Shown here piece after piece: positions 14,455-24,496 of a DNA stretch of 64,000 nucleotides. The stretch comes from Penelope pileata. Lineage: Eukaryota > Chordata > Aves > Galliformes > Cracidae. Location: positions 620,355-684,354 of the forward strand of contig WBMW01005278.1 in the NCBI GenBank assembly GCA_013396635.1, in the 5' to 3' direction. The stretch's first letter is position 1, and each line of letters starts with the position of its first letter. Made by a program: the position numbers and the translations under genes. Below the pieces are notes generated by a model. That model was given only the letters and a program-made list of their open reading frames with translations, made no database searches and was not told where the DNA came from.

Positions 14455-14732
14455 GAAATGAGAAGTTCAGACTGGATCCGAGGAGAAACATTTTCCCCTT
14501 GAGGACAGCCAAGCATGAGACCGTGGAGATGTTATGGGTTCTCCATCCTGGAAGGTTCATCTCTCTGCCCAGAGAGGTGGTGGAGTCCCATCCCCAGAGA
14601 CATTCAAGGTCAGGATGGACCAGGCTCTGAGCACCCTGAACGAGCTGTAGGTGTCCCTGTACATGGCAGGGGGCTGGACCAGATGGCCTTTAAAGGTCCC
14701 TTCCAACTCTTAAGCATTCTTTGATTCTGAAG
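14455..14732 (+). mobile_element. CR1 LINE 3' end fragment
   Basis: The + strand matches the CR1 3' region in order: gagaagttcagactggat, cccagagaggtggtggagtc, gagacattcaaggtcagg, gggggctggaccagatggcc and tttaaaggtcccttccaac, then a short attctttgattctg tail. It is 5' truncated and has no terminal repeats. Confidence 0.88.
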
Positions 14733-16559
14733 CCCTGAGCAACATGGTCTGACCTCACCCCTGGCCGTGCTTTTTGCTGTTTTTTGGACTAGCCACCTCC
14801 TGAGCTTCCTTCCTACCTCCGCTATCCCATAAAGGCTTTAGGGACAGAAACACTCACCAGCAGACGCATGGGCACGGGAGCAGCCTGTCTCCTGGCTGAA
14901 AGGAACATGTTTGTCAGGCTTCTTAATGCACACCTTGCTAACAGGTAAAGAACAGAGTTACAAAGAGAGAGAATTGTGGTAGGGTAGGTGCCACGTTTGC
15001 ACGATGGATAGCAATGGCATGCAAACTTTGTTGCCTGCTTGCTGGGGTGGAGCAGACAGTGACGTGTGTGCAGTCATGCATTTCCATCTGGCAGAAGTAA
15101 CTGCTGCATTATCAGTACTTGCTGGGGATTCGTTTGGGATATTGATGGGGTTTCTTGGAAGCATCCATTGGATGGCCGTCCCTGTGAGCCCTTCACCGTG
15201 CCTGCAGGCGGTGATGGATGGTGCCAGCCCCTACATTCACTGCCCTGGAAGGAGATCGGAGCGGGGAGGAACACCTAGCATGTGGAGTCTGCCTTCTTTA
15301 GCATCTGAAAAGAAATTCCTCCTATCTGTGTGACTTCATTACCTGATTAAGTGGAAGCTGAAACAGATTCAGCGTGCATTTGAAGGTTGTTACTGATTCA
15401 TCAAGAATCATTACTGCCATGGTAATTACGAACATAAGGCCTAAGCACAAACATGTTTTCCAAATGCCAGGACCGGCGTGGATGCCCTAAATGCTGTGTG
15501 CCTGCTTTGTGTGCTCGGGGAGAGCTCCCTGTTCCATGAGGCTCCTCCTGGAGCCACGGAGCTGGCAGGGGTGGCTGTGTGTCCCTGGGATGCAGGGGAC
15601 GGCTGGGTCCCTGCAGCAGGCTGGGCAGGGATGCTGGGCAGCCCGGGGGACGCGCCAGCCTGCTGGCATGGTCGGCGTCACGCTCCAGCAGGAATGTTTC
15701 TTCCCTTGACATTTTGTGCTTTCAGCAGGAAAGGCAGATGAGTACCTTGTCTAAATGGACCTGAAGTAATCCCCTAGCAGTCTCCCCACTGCATCTCTGT
15801 AAAGTAGGTCACCGAGCAGTGGAACTGAGGATTCAAATGTTGCATCTTTGTCCTCTAAAAGCCCTGTCAGCCATAAAACCAACCCTGGGCAAATGTTTCT
15901 GAAAGGCAGGATGGCTCTTCAGTGTGTGTGTGTGTCGTGGGGGTCTGAGGGCAAGAGATGTTAAAGCAGCAACAACAAAAAACAGTAAAATGGGCTGAAG
16001 GCAACCCAAAAAGAGGTGGGTGAGAAGCGCGTGTCAGTCCTTGTGTGTGATTGTTTTCTCTCCCTAAATATCATATTCAAAGAAGGAAAAATGAGGCTTC
16101 AGGTCATGCATGGTCTGCTGTGTTCAGCGTGGGTTCTTAGCTGTGTCTATCCCCCTAAAATCTGTATCAGCCCAGTGGGAGATGTAACATCTGTCACTTC
16201 TGGCTGTTCCTCTTCTCATCTCCCCCCGGAGGCAGTGCTGTGCCCTGAAGGGAGCGGGGCTTTGGGGGCACCTTGCTCTGCCTGCGCTGCCCCCAGTTGC
16301 TGTCAGGAGATCTGGCTGGGGTTGCTCTGGGCAGCAGGTAGCCCTGACCTTTCTTTCCCAAGCGCCTTATTGCTACTGTTTCAACCCTTCCCAGCATGGA
16401 TACAATTAGATACTCTACGTGTTAAATGTATCATCCCATCGGAAGCTGTGCTGAGTGCGTGCCACCCAGGCAGTCAGCCAGTAGATTGATTTTGTTTTGC
16501 ATAAATGTATCCAGAGATAGGCAAAGTAATTCCTGAAGAACTACTGTATGTGGTGGGAC

Positions 16560-16955
16560 AGGAGGGGATGGGCTCAGGCTGTGCCAGGGCAGGGTCAGGC
16601 TGGGCACTGGGGAACATTCCTTCTGCACAGAGCGGTCAGGCACTGGCACAGCTGCCAGGGAGTGGGGCAGTCCCCGTCCCTGGGGGTGTTCCAGCCCCTG
16701 GGGATGTGGCACTGGGGACATGGCTCAGTGGCACGGTCAGGGCAGGGTCAGGCTGGGCACTGGGGAACATTCCTTCTGCACAGAGCGGTCAGGCACTGGC
16801 ACAGCTGCCAGGGAGTGGGGCAGTCCCCATCCCTGGGGGTGTTCCAGCCCCGTGGGGATGTGGCACTGGGGACATGGCTCGGTGGCACGGTGGGGTGGGT
16901 GGGGTTGGCCTTCATAATGATCTGAGGTCTCTTTCAACCTGTTTGATTCTATGAG
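16560..16955 (+). mobile_element. CR1-type 3' tail with internal tandem duplication
   Basis: The + strand ends in a CR1-like tail (cttcataatgatctgaggtc, then gtttgattctatgag). Upstream, one segment beginning cagggcagggtcaggctggg occurs twice in tandem, at 16585-16737 and 16738-16891. The two copies differ at only a few bases. The same family occurs once, in the opposite orientation and without the duplication, at 30692-30945. The open frames here (up to 149 codons) are by-products of the GC-rich repeat. Confidence 0.75.
16585..16891. repeat. 153-bp tandem duplication, two copies
   Basis: Unit 1 is 16585-16737 and unit 2 is 16738-16891 (one extra base). Visible differences are ccccgtccc versus ccccatccc, cccctgggg versus ccccgtgggg and ctcagtgg versus ctcggtgg. 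Near identity implies the duplication is much younger than the CR1 copy that carries it. Confidence 0.9.
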
Positions 16956-16994
16956 GCCACGTATCTGCCCTGCAGTGTGATGGGAGGGCTTCCC

Positions 16995-17400
16995 TGTTAC
17001 ACTAATCAGCTATTAAATGGTGAGTTAATTAAATGTCCAGACTGATGTATTAGAGCACGTGGCCTCGATCTGTTTGTGAAGTGTGTGTCCTCTGGTCATC
17101 TGGCTTCTCCTTTGATGATACATAAAAGAGAACTTCATTTTCGTTCTAAATGTTTATTTAAATCACAGCGCAGCCTCTTTGCATAATGAAAAAATGCTTT
17201 CTGTGCGATAATTAGTGGTCTAATTAAGACATTTGTAAACCTTAAGCACAGTCCAGATCATTTGTGGGCAACCCTGAGACACTTCAGGGCTACTACCAGA
17301 AAACAGGCAGACGTTTCATTATTGCAGTAAATTGATTATTTTTGTGGGCCATTATCTTCAGAGCTTATCTTTGAAGGGAATAGTTGAGCAGAAGGGACAG
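16995..17400. promoter_or_regulatory. Candidate conserved non-coding block (homeodomain-type sites)
   Basis: This intronic stretch is repeat-free and dense in homeodomain-like cores: gttaattaaat near 17024-17034, ttgcataatg near 17179, gataattagtgg near 17207 and ctaattaag near 17220. Function is inferred only from composition; nothing in the sequence alone proves conservation or activity. Confidence 0.25.
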
Positions 17401-19860
17401 ATAAATGCCATATTTTGTTAAAAAGCTTTTCTTTTATAGCTCTATTTTAGTCCTTAATACGCAGAGATTTTTCTTTTTAATTTTATCGCTGGGAACCACC
17501 GTCCCTCCCCATCGCTCTGCTTGCAGCAGGGCTGCTGCCTCCACCAGCATCCCCACGCCTCGAGCACTGCCAGGACCCCCACGGCCTCGGGGATGTGCCC
17601 ATCCCCTGTGGTGGGCAGCCCAGAGCTCCGCTCCCTCCTGGGCAGCACACGGGGCTGAGCCTCTTTGTTCTCCTCGGGAGGGCTGCAGATCTCAGCTCAG
17701 CCTTCACTTTGCATATGGCTCACGGAGCAGCTCAGCACGGCTCCTGCGAGACCACCGAGAGCAAATTTGGCTGATTTGCTGCCGGCTGTGTATGTTCTGG
17801 GATTAAAATGTGCCTCTTCAGAGTGGGACTGCAGCCTGCGGCGGTGTTTGAAGGTATTCGGAGTGTGTTGAGCTGAGGGCTGGTTCTGGAATTACAGCAC
17901 TGTCTGAACAGATCTGCTGTAGGAGCTCCGCCATGGGATCGGTGCTTGCTGCTCCAGCCTTCACTTGCAGTGGGAGGTGGCTGGGACCCAGGGAAGTGTG
18001 GGCTGTGGGGCTTTCTCTTCTCCTGGGTGTACGTACAGCAGCACAGTAAGAGAAAGTGACTGTGAAATCAAGGTGTGATTTCCTCACTCAATTTGCCTTC
18101 CAGAGGAGGAGCTTGGCAGATCTCTTTCCCGGTGACGGAAGGCTGAAGGCGCTTCCCTGTTTGCCCTGCCTGCCCCTGCAGAGCCGCTCGGCAGTGCCTC
18201 CTGGTTTTCCCAGGCACTTATTTTAAAAGAAGTGCACACTAAGGGCAGACTGAGAAGTTTTATTCTGTCTACAGAGATGTCTTGAGAACCTGAATAGCTG
18301 TCACTTGCCCTGCAAAGACAAAACGATCTTGCTCAAATGCATCTTGTACAGCAGCTTGGCTTCCAGTCCCAACGCTCTGTCTGCCCTTACCCATCTTGCA
18401 AACCCTCTCCATCACATAATGGATGAATCACAAACAGGGACTGAAGTGCATGTGTCTTGCAGAGGATGATGAATATTACAGATTCAGACCTTCAGATTCA
18501 TAAATTTTAGGAAAGGAGGACAGGCAAATAATCTCACCTCTGTCTCGTAGCCGGTACAGTGTACATCCTTCAGTCCTGGTTGTCCAGGCTGGCTGTAAAT
18601 TGCTTGAAACAATGTGATGATCTCTTTTGAGAGATTATCTCTGCGCAATCCCCAGTGTAGATTATTTCTGGATATGCAGCTCAAACACTCTTGCTTTGCT
18701 TTATCCTCTAATTACTAGCTATTACCATTAGTGCATTTTAAGCAGCCCGGTCAGCCCATCCCAGAGCTCCTATAGCCACCAGCTCCCCGCCACTGCTGTG
18801 GCTGGCAGGCAGGGCTTCGGGGTGTCCTTTTGGAGATGCCCGACCCAACACTGAGGGTAACCCCTACATCCATCCATCACCTGTGTCCCCATAATCCCCA
18901 GTGGGGCACTCAGCAGGGACCCGTCCTTCCCAGGCCTGCCTTTGGGCCTCCACTTCTCAGACCTTCTCACGTTGCTTGTTCAAGTGGTTTCTGTGTGAGC
19001 AGGTTCTTGCTTCTGCCATCCCTTCTGTGTGCAACCACAGGGCACCTAACGAAGCTGCCTGAAGGTGTACGTAGGTGCAGTAACTGGGCTCATCAGGATT
19101 TCAGAGATCTAGACTGATACACAACTAGTTTGTGTTTACCCAGAATATGCAGTGAGTACATGTATTAAGCAAACAGGCTTTGGCTTTGAACAAGCTGTTT
19201 TGGTCCCTGTCCCTGTTCTCCTGTAGACAGCGGCTGCTGGATCAAGGATCCTGTGGAACTGCACAGAACCAGGAGGTCAGACCGAAGGGTTTAGCCTGCT
19301 TTCCAGTCTGCTAACAGACAGACGTGTCTGCCCGGGGAGCAGTTAAAATGAAAAAAAATATAATAAAAAAGAAGACAAGAATACAGTGATCCCTTCTGCC
19401 ATCTGACCTTCGGTGAGCCAGTGGCTCTGGGAGGCAAAGGCTGTCTCAGACCACTTTATTTAAAAGCCAGGAGCGGACGTGCATCGGCAGCAGCTCTCTG
19501 ATACGTGCCTCTGCCACTTCCGAAGGAGAGCAGTGTGTGTTTTTCAGTGAGGTGCTACTTCAGAGTAACCAACACTTTTGTTTCTCGAGTGATAACCCTC
19601 TGCTTTAGGAAACAGGTTTAAGCACTAAGAGTATTAACTTAGTTTTTAAGCCACTTACTGCATGAATAAGGTGATGCTTGTTGTTTCAGATATAGGGTAC
19701 AGCCCGTTTATTATTCTGCACAGGCAGGAACAGAATTGACCTTTATTTGCAGCAGACTCGAGCTGGTGCTGCAGGAGACGTGTCGTGCCTCTGGAGAGGG
19801 CTGCGTCCCTTCCAGACTCTGCTTGTGCCACAGCAGCACCTGCTGGGAGAGGGAGGCTGG

Positions 19861-20006
19861 CACAGCTGGCGGCACCTGGCACAGCTGGCATCACCTGCAC
19901 AGCTGGCAGCACCTGGCACAGCTGGCAGCACCTGGCACAGCTGGCAGCACCTGCACAGCTGGCAGCACCTGGCACAGCTGGCAGCACCTGCACAGCTGGC
20001 AGCACC
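19861..20006. repeat. Minisatellite, 18/19-bp unit, about 8 copies
   Basis: The unit is cacagctggcagcacctg with an optional extra g. Eight consecutive units occur; the first two are variant (ggcggcacc, ggcatcacc), then 19-, 19-, 18-, 19- and 18-bp copies and a final partial one. Each copy contains one CAGCTG palindrome. Long frames on both strands through this block come from the repeat and are not genes. Confidence 0.95.
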
Positions 20007-20810
20007 CTGCTCCTGCACCTCTGCCCCCACACCGTGTGCTCCCAGCACCCTTGCTGGCTGTGCTGCCTGGTCCCTGCTCCTGCGATCTCCTTGCTCTTGC
20101 ATCATTCTCAGGGAAGCAATAATTCAAGTCATTATTTTCTCCTCAACTTTGTAGCTCTTAAAATCTTTTTTTTTTTTAATTATTGTATCTATTTCTCTCT
20201 ACTGTGGGCATTGCATTGCTTCAAGTTTCTGTTATGGCTTCTCTTTATTGTGGGGGATGGGGCTGCCAGTGCCCCTCAGTCACCGTGTCACAGCCCTGCA
20301 CCCTGTTGTTTATTGACACCGTAGATCGTTTAAGCCAATTTGCCAGCAGAATAAAGATCTCAGGGATAATTAAATACCTAAAAGTTTGTGGAAGTAAATA
20401 GATGAGTATAAAAAAGGAAAGTGTTCCAAACCCCCTTCTTGAGCGAAGATCCGATGCAGAGCAACAACATAGAAGCAGTGGGGACCTGCAGGTCTGCAAA
20501 ATGCCACAGAAGGGCTCGGGTTATTCTGAGGCATAGCTGCTTGAAGTGTCTTGTTCTCAACCCACAAGTTTCACCTTTTTCTGGCCCTCTCCCCCACACC
20601 ACGGAGAGGGGAGGGAGCAGACGGCCGAGTGGTGCTGAGCTGCTGCCGGGCTCAGCCCAGCACCAACCTCCTGGTGCAGCAGAGGGGCCGTTGGTTGCCC
20701 AGAGCGATGGGGCAGAGCTCTAAAGCCACCTCACCACGGTGCCGGGCTCCTGCCTGCGAGGTCCCTCCTTGAGCGGGACGTGCTCAGACACAGCGCTGGG
20801 CTGAGCACGG

Positions 20811-22203
20811 CATTTATTGGCAGCTGTGCAGAAGCCAAAGCTGGCGGAGCAGTGGGAGGATGCTCCGGAGAGGCCAGGTGGTCCCTGCCCGCTGGGAGCA
20901 GTCTCAGCTGGAAGCGTCCCTGCATTGGCCTCTGCAGCTGCACAGGGCGCAGCTCTGCGCAGGGTGGGAGCAGCCATCACCCGCTGCATGCAGAGCTGCC
21001 TGCAGGCAGCACTCAGCCCGGGAATGCCTCTGCCAGCACCCATGGTCAGCACTGCTGAGCCCATCTCGCAGCTGCCAGAACTCCTCCAGCACTGGGAGTG
21101 GGTGTTGGGGTCCCGCTCCGGATGCTGGAAGAGGTTGGGCGGGCGGGCTGGCTGGAAGGCCCGTGGCAGGATGACCTCACTGAGCACCATTGTGTTGCCC
21201 AGGAGGCAGTGGGTTGGGTGCTTCTCCTGCAGGCAGTGGGGCAGGAAGCGCAGGACATTGTCCAGCCAGCAGAGGAAATCCCTCCTGCTCCAGCTCTGCA
21301 GGGGGGTGGTGGTCAGCAGGTGCATGACAGCGGTCTTGAGGGTGTAGGTGGAGAAATCGATGCCCACCAGGATGTGGGCAAAGAGCCCCAGGCAGTGCAG
21401 GTGGGTGCTGCAAGAAGTTTTTGGCCGTGGTGCAGCTCTGCAGCCATGGTGTGCTGCTTGGACTACCAGGCTGGGTGCTGAAGGTGCTCAGGAAGATGTC
21501 GGAGCCCTCCTGCCACACCCCAAAGAGCAGCTTGACGAGGAACTTTTCCCCGCTGCAGGTGTCTGCCAGCTGGAGCTTGCAGGAGCAGCAGGAGGGCAGC
21601 AGCCTCAGCCTGTGGCCGTGTGCCTGTGGGGTGGCTGCCCAGACTGCTGCTGCCAGCACCTGGAACCACCTGGTGGTCTTCTGCAGAGGGTGTGCATGAG
21701 GCTGGGCTCCTGGTTTCTGCTCAGCTCCTCCTCGCAGTGGTGGAGGAAGCACAGCAGCTCTGTGCCCTGCTGCTCTCTCACCCACCTGCACCTGCACAGC
21801 AGCTCCATGCAGATGTGGGAGTTCCTCGCCAGCCCGTCCCTGTCACTGCCCAGCTCCAGGTGGAAGAGGTGCCCGTGGGGAGCCTGCACAGGCACGAGCA
21901 GGTGGGACACAGCGTCATCCAGGGGACTCCAGCCTTCAAAGGCACTGCCCCCCCCGATGATGGGCTGCAGCACCGGGAAGGACCTGCTGGAGCAGAGCGT
22001 CCTGAGGACCTGCAGGAGCCCGTTCATCTCGTGCTCCCCCAGCATGCACCTGCCAGCCCTTCCCCTCAGCTTCTCCAGGGCTCGCCGTACAACCTATCTG
22101 CTCCAAGCCCCGTCAGCGATGTCTTGTTCGTGTTCCTCCCTCAGCTGCTTCCAATCCAGATCCTGCACCTCCTCCTGCTGCTGCTCCTCCTGCTGCTGTT
22201 GCT
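20811..22203 (-). pseudogene. ITPRIPL1: ITPRIPL1-like pseudogene, C-terminal part
   Basis: Read on the - strand this resembles the cytoplasmic part of ITPRIP-like 1 proteins, of the Mab-21/cGAS-like fold family. In order: a Gln/Glu-rich linker (about 22203-22150), then FPVLQPIIGGGSAFEGWSP near 21970, HLFHLELGSDRDG, LLCFLHHCEEEL, WFQVLAAAVW, LPSCCSCKLQL, GVWQEGSDIFLS, IDFSTYTLKTAVMHLL near 21350, WSRRDFLCWLDNV, NLFQHPERDP and EEFWQLRDGL near 21090. The frame is broken by an in-frame stop at 22094-22096 and by frameshifts near 21685, 21410 and 21095. A reverse-complement AATAAA lies at 20813-20818. The signal-peptide and membrane part expected upstream is missing; the 5' side instead abuts a CR1 tail at 22203. 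The protein would not be made. Family assignment is from recalled motifs. The long + strand frame across it is its antisense shadow. Confidence 0.78.
20813..20818 (-). promoter_or_regulatory. Putative polyadenylation signal (AATAAA)
   Basis: On the - strand this is AATAAA, about 230 bp past the last recognisable ITPRIPL1-like coding sequence. The position suits a relic 3' UTR. No poly(A) tract follows, so it does not by itself show retroposition. Confidence 0.45.
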
Positions 22204-22450
22204 GTAGGGGCTGGAAGGGACCTCTGGAGAGCACCCAGTCCAACCCCCTGGAGCAGCTGCCCTTCAGCCGGCTGCACAGGGAAGTGTCCAGGCTGGGTTT
22301 GAAGATCTCCAGAGGAAATACTCTCTCGCCTTCCCTGTTTCCAGCAACAAGAACCTTAACAAATGCAGTAATCCAGAAGCACATACTGGCTGCCTTACAC
22401 CATGACAGAGGCAGGTCGTGTTGCCAGATGTCACAGATTCTGAGGCATCT
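22203..22450 (-). mobile_element. CR1 LINE 3' end fragment
   Basis: The - strand shows gttcttgttgctggaaacag, gagatcttcaaacccagcct, gggttggactgggtgctctc and aggtcccttccagcccctac, the CR1 3' end. A CR1 tail of the same subfamily is at 30946-31185 on the + strand, by eye roughly 85% similar. Its 3' edge is fused directly to the Gln/Glu-rich linker of the ITPRIPL1-like pseudogene. Confidence 0.85.
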
Positions 22451-24202
22451 TTCCACCTGGGGCACTGATACAGCCCATCTGATCAGCCTGCCTGCAAACC
22501 TCACGTTCCGTGGTGTCTCTCTGGGCAGTGCCCCAGGCCATCCTTCCTCCCTTTCTCATACCTGGGAGCGACGTTTCCCTCTGCTGTAGGAAGGCCCTGC
22601 TGAGGGACCTGGACGGGCTGGGTGATGGACTGAGGCCAATGGGGTGAGGTCCAACTCCAATTTCCACTTTTGCATGTCCCATCATTTTCTCATGGAGGTA
22701 TTAAAACCTTTTAGAAGAGCTGAAAACAACATTTTGAGACCTATGGATGTCCCTGACTCCTAGCAGCTTTGTCGGGTCCATCGACATGGGGTATGTCCAG
22801 GGGAAAGCTGTTGCTCCGTGGGAGCTGTTTCTCACTGGTGCAAGTCTGTTGTTTCTGTCTCTGGAGGCCTGCAAAGAGCCTTTGGTTGTTTTTCCTGCAG
22901 GCAGAGTCCTGGTGCAGGCTGTATTTTGTCAGTCCAGGTGTTCAGGTGAGGTCGTGCAGGGCAGCTGTGGGAGGGACTGGTGTCGGAGGAGAGAGCTCTC
23001 CCCGTGACTCATGACAAGTGCAGCCATCGTTTCAGAAGGCACACAAGGAAAATGAGCATTTAAATCAAGCTTCTCATACCTCCACCCACCACGCTGCAGC
23101 CCGATTTCCCCCCATCCAAGCATCCACGGAGCCGAAGGCGATGCGTGTGATCTGGAGACCAAGAGCAGCTTCAGAGACAGTGCTTTCATTTGCCTTGTGC
23201 TAAGAGAGACGTAGGAAATTGGATCTAAAACCAGTATAGGTACGATGAGATAGTGACGATAACTGGACGTGGCAAAGCCGTTCTCATCAGGCCTGCGGAG
23301 CTCGCAGCACTTTGTAATCGCCCAACGCGGCCACCTCAAGCAGCGTGGCAGAGGGGCTGTGTCCCTGGGACGGCTGAGGCTGCTCGGTGGGACGCCTGGC
23401 AGGTGAGCACCGATGGCTCTGTGAGGGGTGACCCACCACTTTCTGACCGGGCACCCTGCAGTGTCTCTGCCGTGGTGAGCGAGGTCTTCTGGCTATGGTG
23501 AACGTTATTGCAGTCACTGGTGGCAGGGAGGAAGTCCTGCGTGTGCAAGGCTGCAGGGAGCAGGAGGGGTGGGCACGGCGGTGCCGAGCGTTCCTGCTCG
23601 CAGGGCTGCCTACCTCCACTTGGTCACAGTTTGTCGCATGTTCCTTCCAGATTTGTTATCACAAATCTCTCTGAAAAAATGCCCCTTCAATGAGCCTGCT
23701 GTGCTAGAAGCACACCGACCGCCTTTTGCTTCCAGGCTGTGAGTTCTGAGCTGCTCTCGGAATTGGCACCGTCCTTCCTCCGCGTGGCCGTTAGGAGCTG
23801 GATACAAGCAGCAGCTGGTCCGTTGTCTGCAAGTGGCTGTAGTTGCAAATACCCACAAAGAGGAAGGCTGGAGCCCATGGTGACAAAGGGCTGGCTGCAG
23901 CCAGGGGTCCTGATGTGCTGACAGACGCAGGTATGGCATTCTGGCACGTTGGGCGCACACAGGACGGTCAGCAAGGTCCATAGCTGGGGCTGCTCGGTCT
24001 CATTTGAACCCCCTCAGGCAGCTGAGTGCTTTGCCTCATAAACACAGCAGCATCACGGGGTCTCCTGATACGTGTAATCGATATTCACTGCTCTATGCGT
24101 ATAAATCACCTCTTGAAATATAATCGCAACTGTATAAGCAAGAAGGCCAGCTGATGTTTCTGTAATACTAATTGTCAAACTGTTTCTTTTTCTCCTTTGA
24201 AG

Positions 24203-24496
24203 TCCCACCCAACCTGACTGTTCCTCAAGAAAAGTCCCCCCTGGTCACGCGGGAAGGGGACACGATCGAGCTGCAGTGCCAGGTGACGGGGAAGCCCAAG
24301 CCCATCATCCTGTGGTCCCGCGCCGACAAGGAGGTGGCGATGCCGGACGGGGCGATGCAGACGGAGAGCTACGATGGCATCCTGCGGATAGTCAACGTGT
24401 CCCGGGAGATGACGGGCACCTACCGCTGCCAGACCAGCCAGTACAACGGGTTCAACGTGAAGCCCAGAGAAGCTTTGGTGCAGCTCATCGTGCAGT
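24203..24496 (+). CDS. MDGA2: MDGA2 internal exon encoding Ig-like domain 5
   Basis: This 294-nt exon encodes 98 residues that follow the Ig4 exon directly in the protein. The acceptor is a T/C-rich tract ending in ttgaag at 24202 and the donor gtgagt starts at 24497. The g left by the upstream exon plus tc here makes Val, giving the expected junction SSST-VPPNLTVPQEK. The exon ends on one base (t) of the next codon, so it is again phase 1-1. The Ig fold shows Cys26 (LQCQVTG), Trp38 (ILWSRAD) and Cys76 (GTYRCQ). Sequons are N4LT and N65VS. The motif YNGFNVKPREALVQLIVQ at the end is typical of MDGA2 Ig5. In the full protein this domain lies extracellularly between Ig4 and Ig6, well before the FNIII, MAM and GPI-signal regions, which are outside this window. 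No frameshift or stop is seen. Confidence 0.93.

Larger units (their letters stand above)
12071..24202 (+). other. MDGA2: MDGA2 intron between Ig4 and Ig5 exons (complete, 12.1 kb)
   Basis: The intron runs from gtaagg to ttgaag and is phase 1. It contains CR1 tails (14455-14732, 16560-16955, 22203-22450), a candidate conserved block (16995-17400), an 18/19-bp minisatellite (19861-20006) and an ITPRIPL1-like pseudogene on the - strand (20811-22203). The stretches 12071-14454, 14733-16559, 17401-19860, 20007-20810 and 22451-24180 show nothing I can name, apart from short homopolymers (A-run near 12893-12907) and a short GT run near 15929-15940. Confidence 0.85.

Noticed and set aside
16505..16954. 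149- and 125-codon + strand frames
   Set aside because: They fall within the CR1-type tail and its 153-bp duplication and repeat the same peptide twice.
19861..20006. CRISPR-like regular repeat
   Set aside because: There are no spacers. Units are directly adjacent and this is a vertebrate intron, so it is a minisatellite.
19655..20324. Overlapping frames of 120-179 codons on both strands with repeated CQLCQVLPA or AQLAAPGTAGS
   Set aside because: They are produced by the 18/19-bp minisatellite, not by a repeat protein gene.
21348..22589. 413-codon + strand open frame, the longest in the window
   Set aside because: It is antisense to the ITPRIPL1-like pseudogene and runs on into the CR1 tail. 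Its composition (Cys, Ser, Leu, Trp-rich) is that of a shadow frame.
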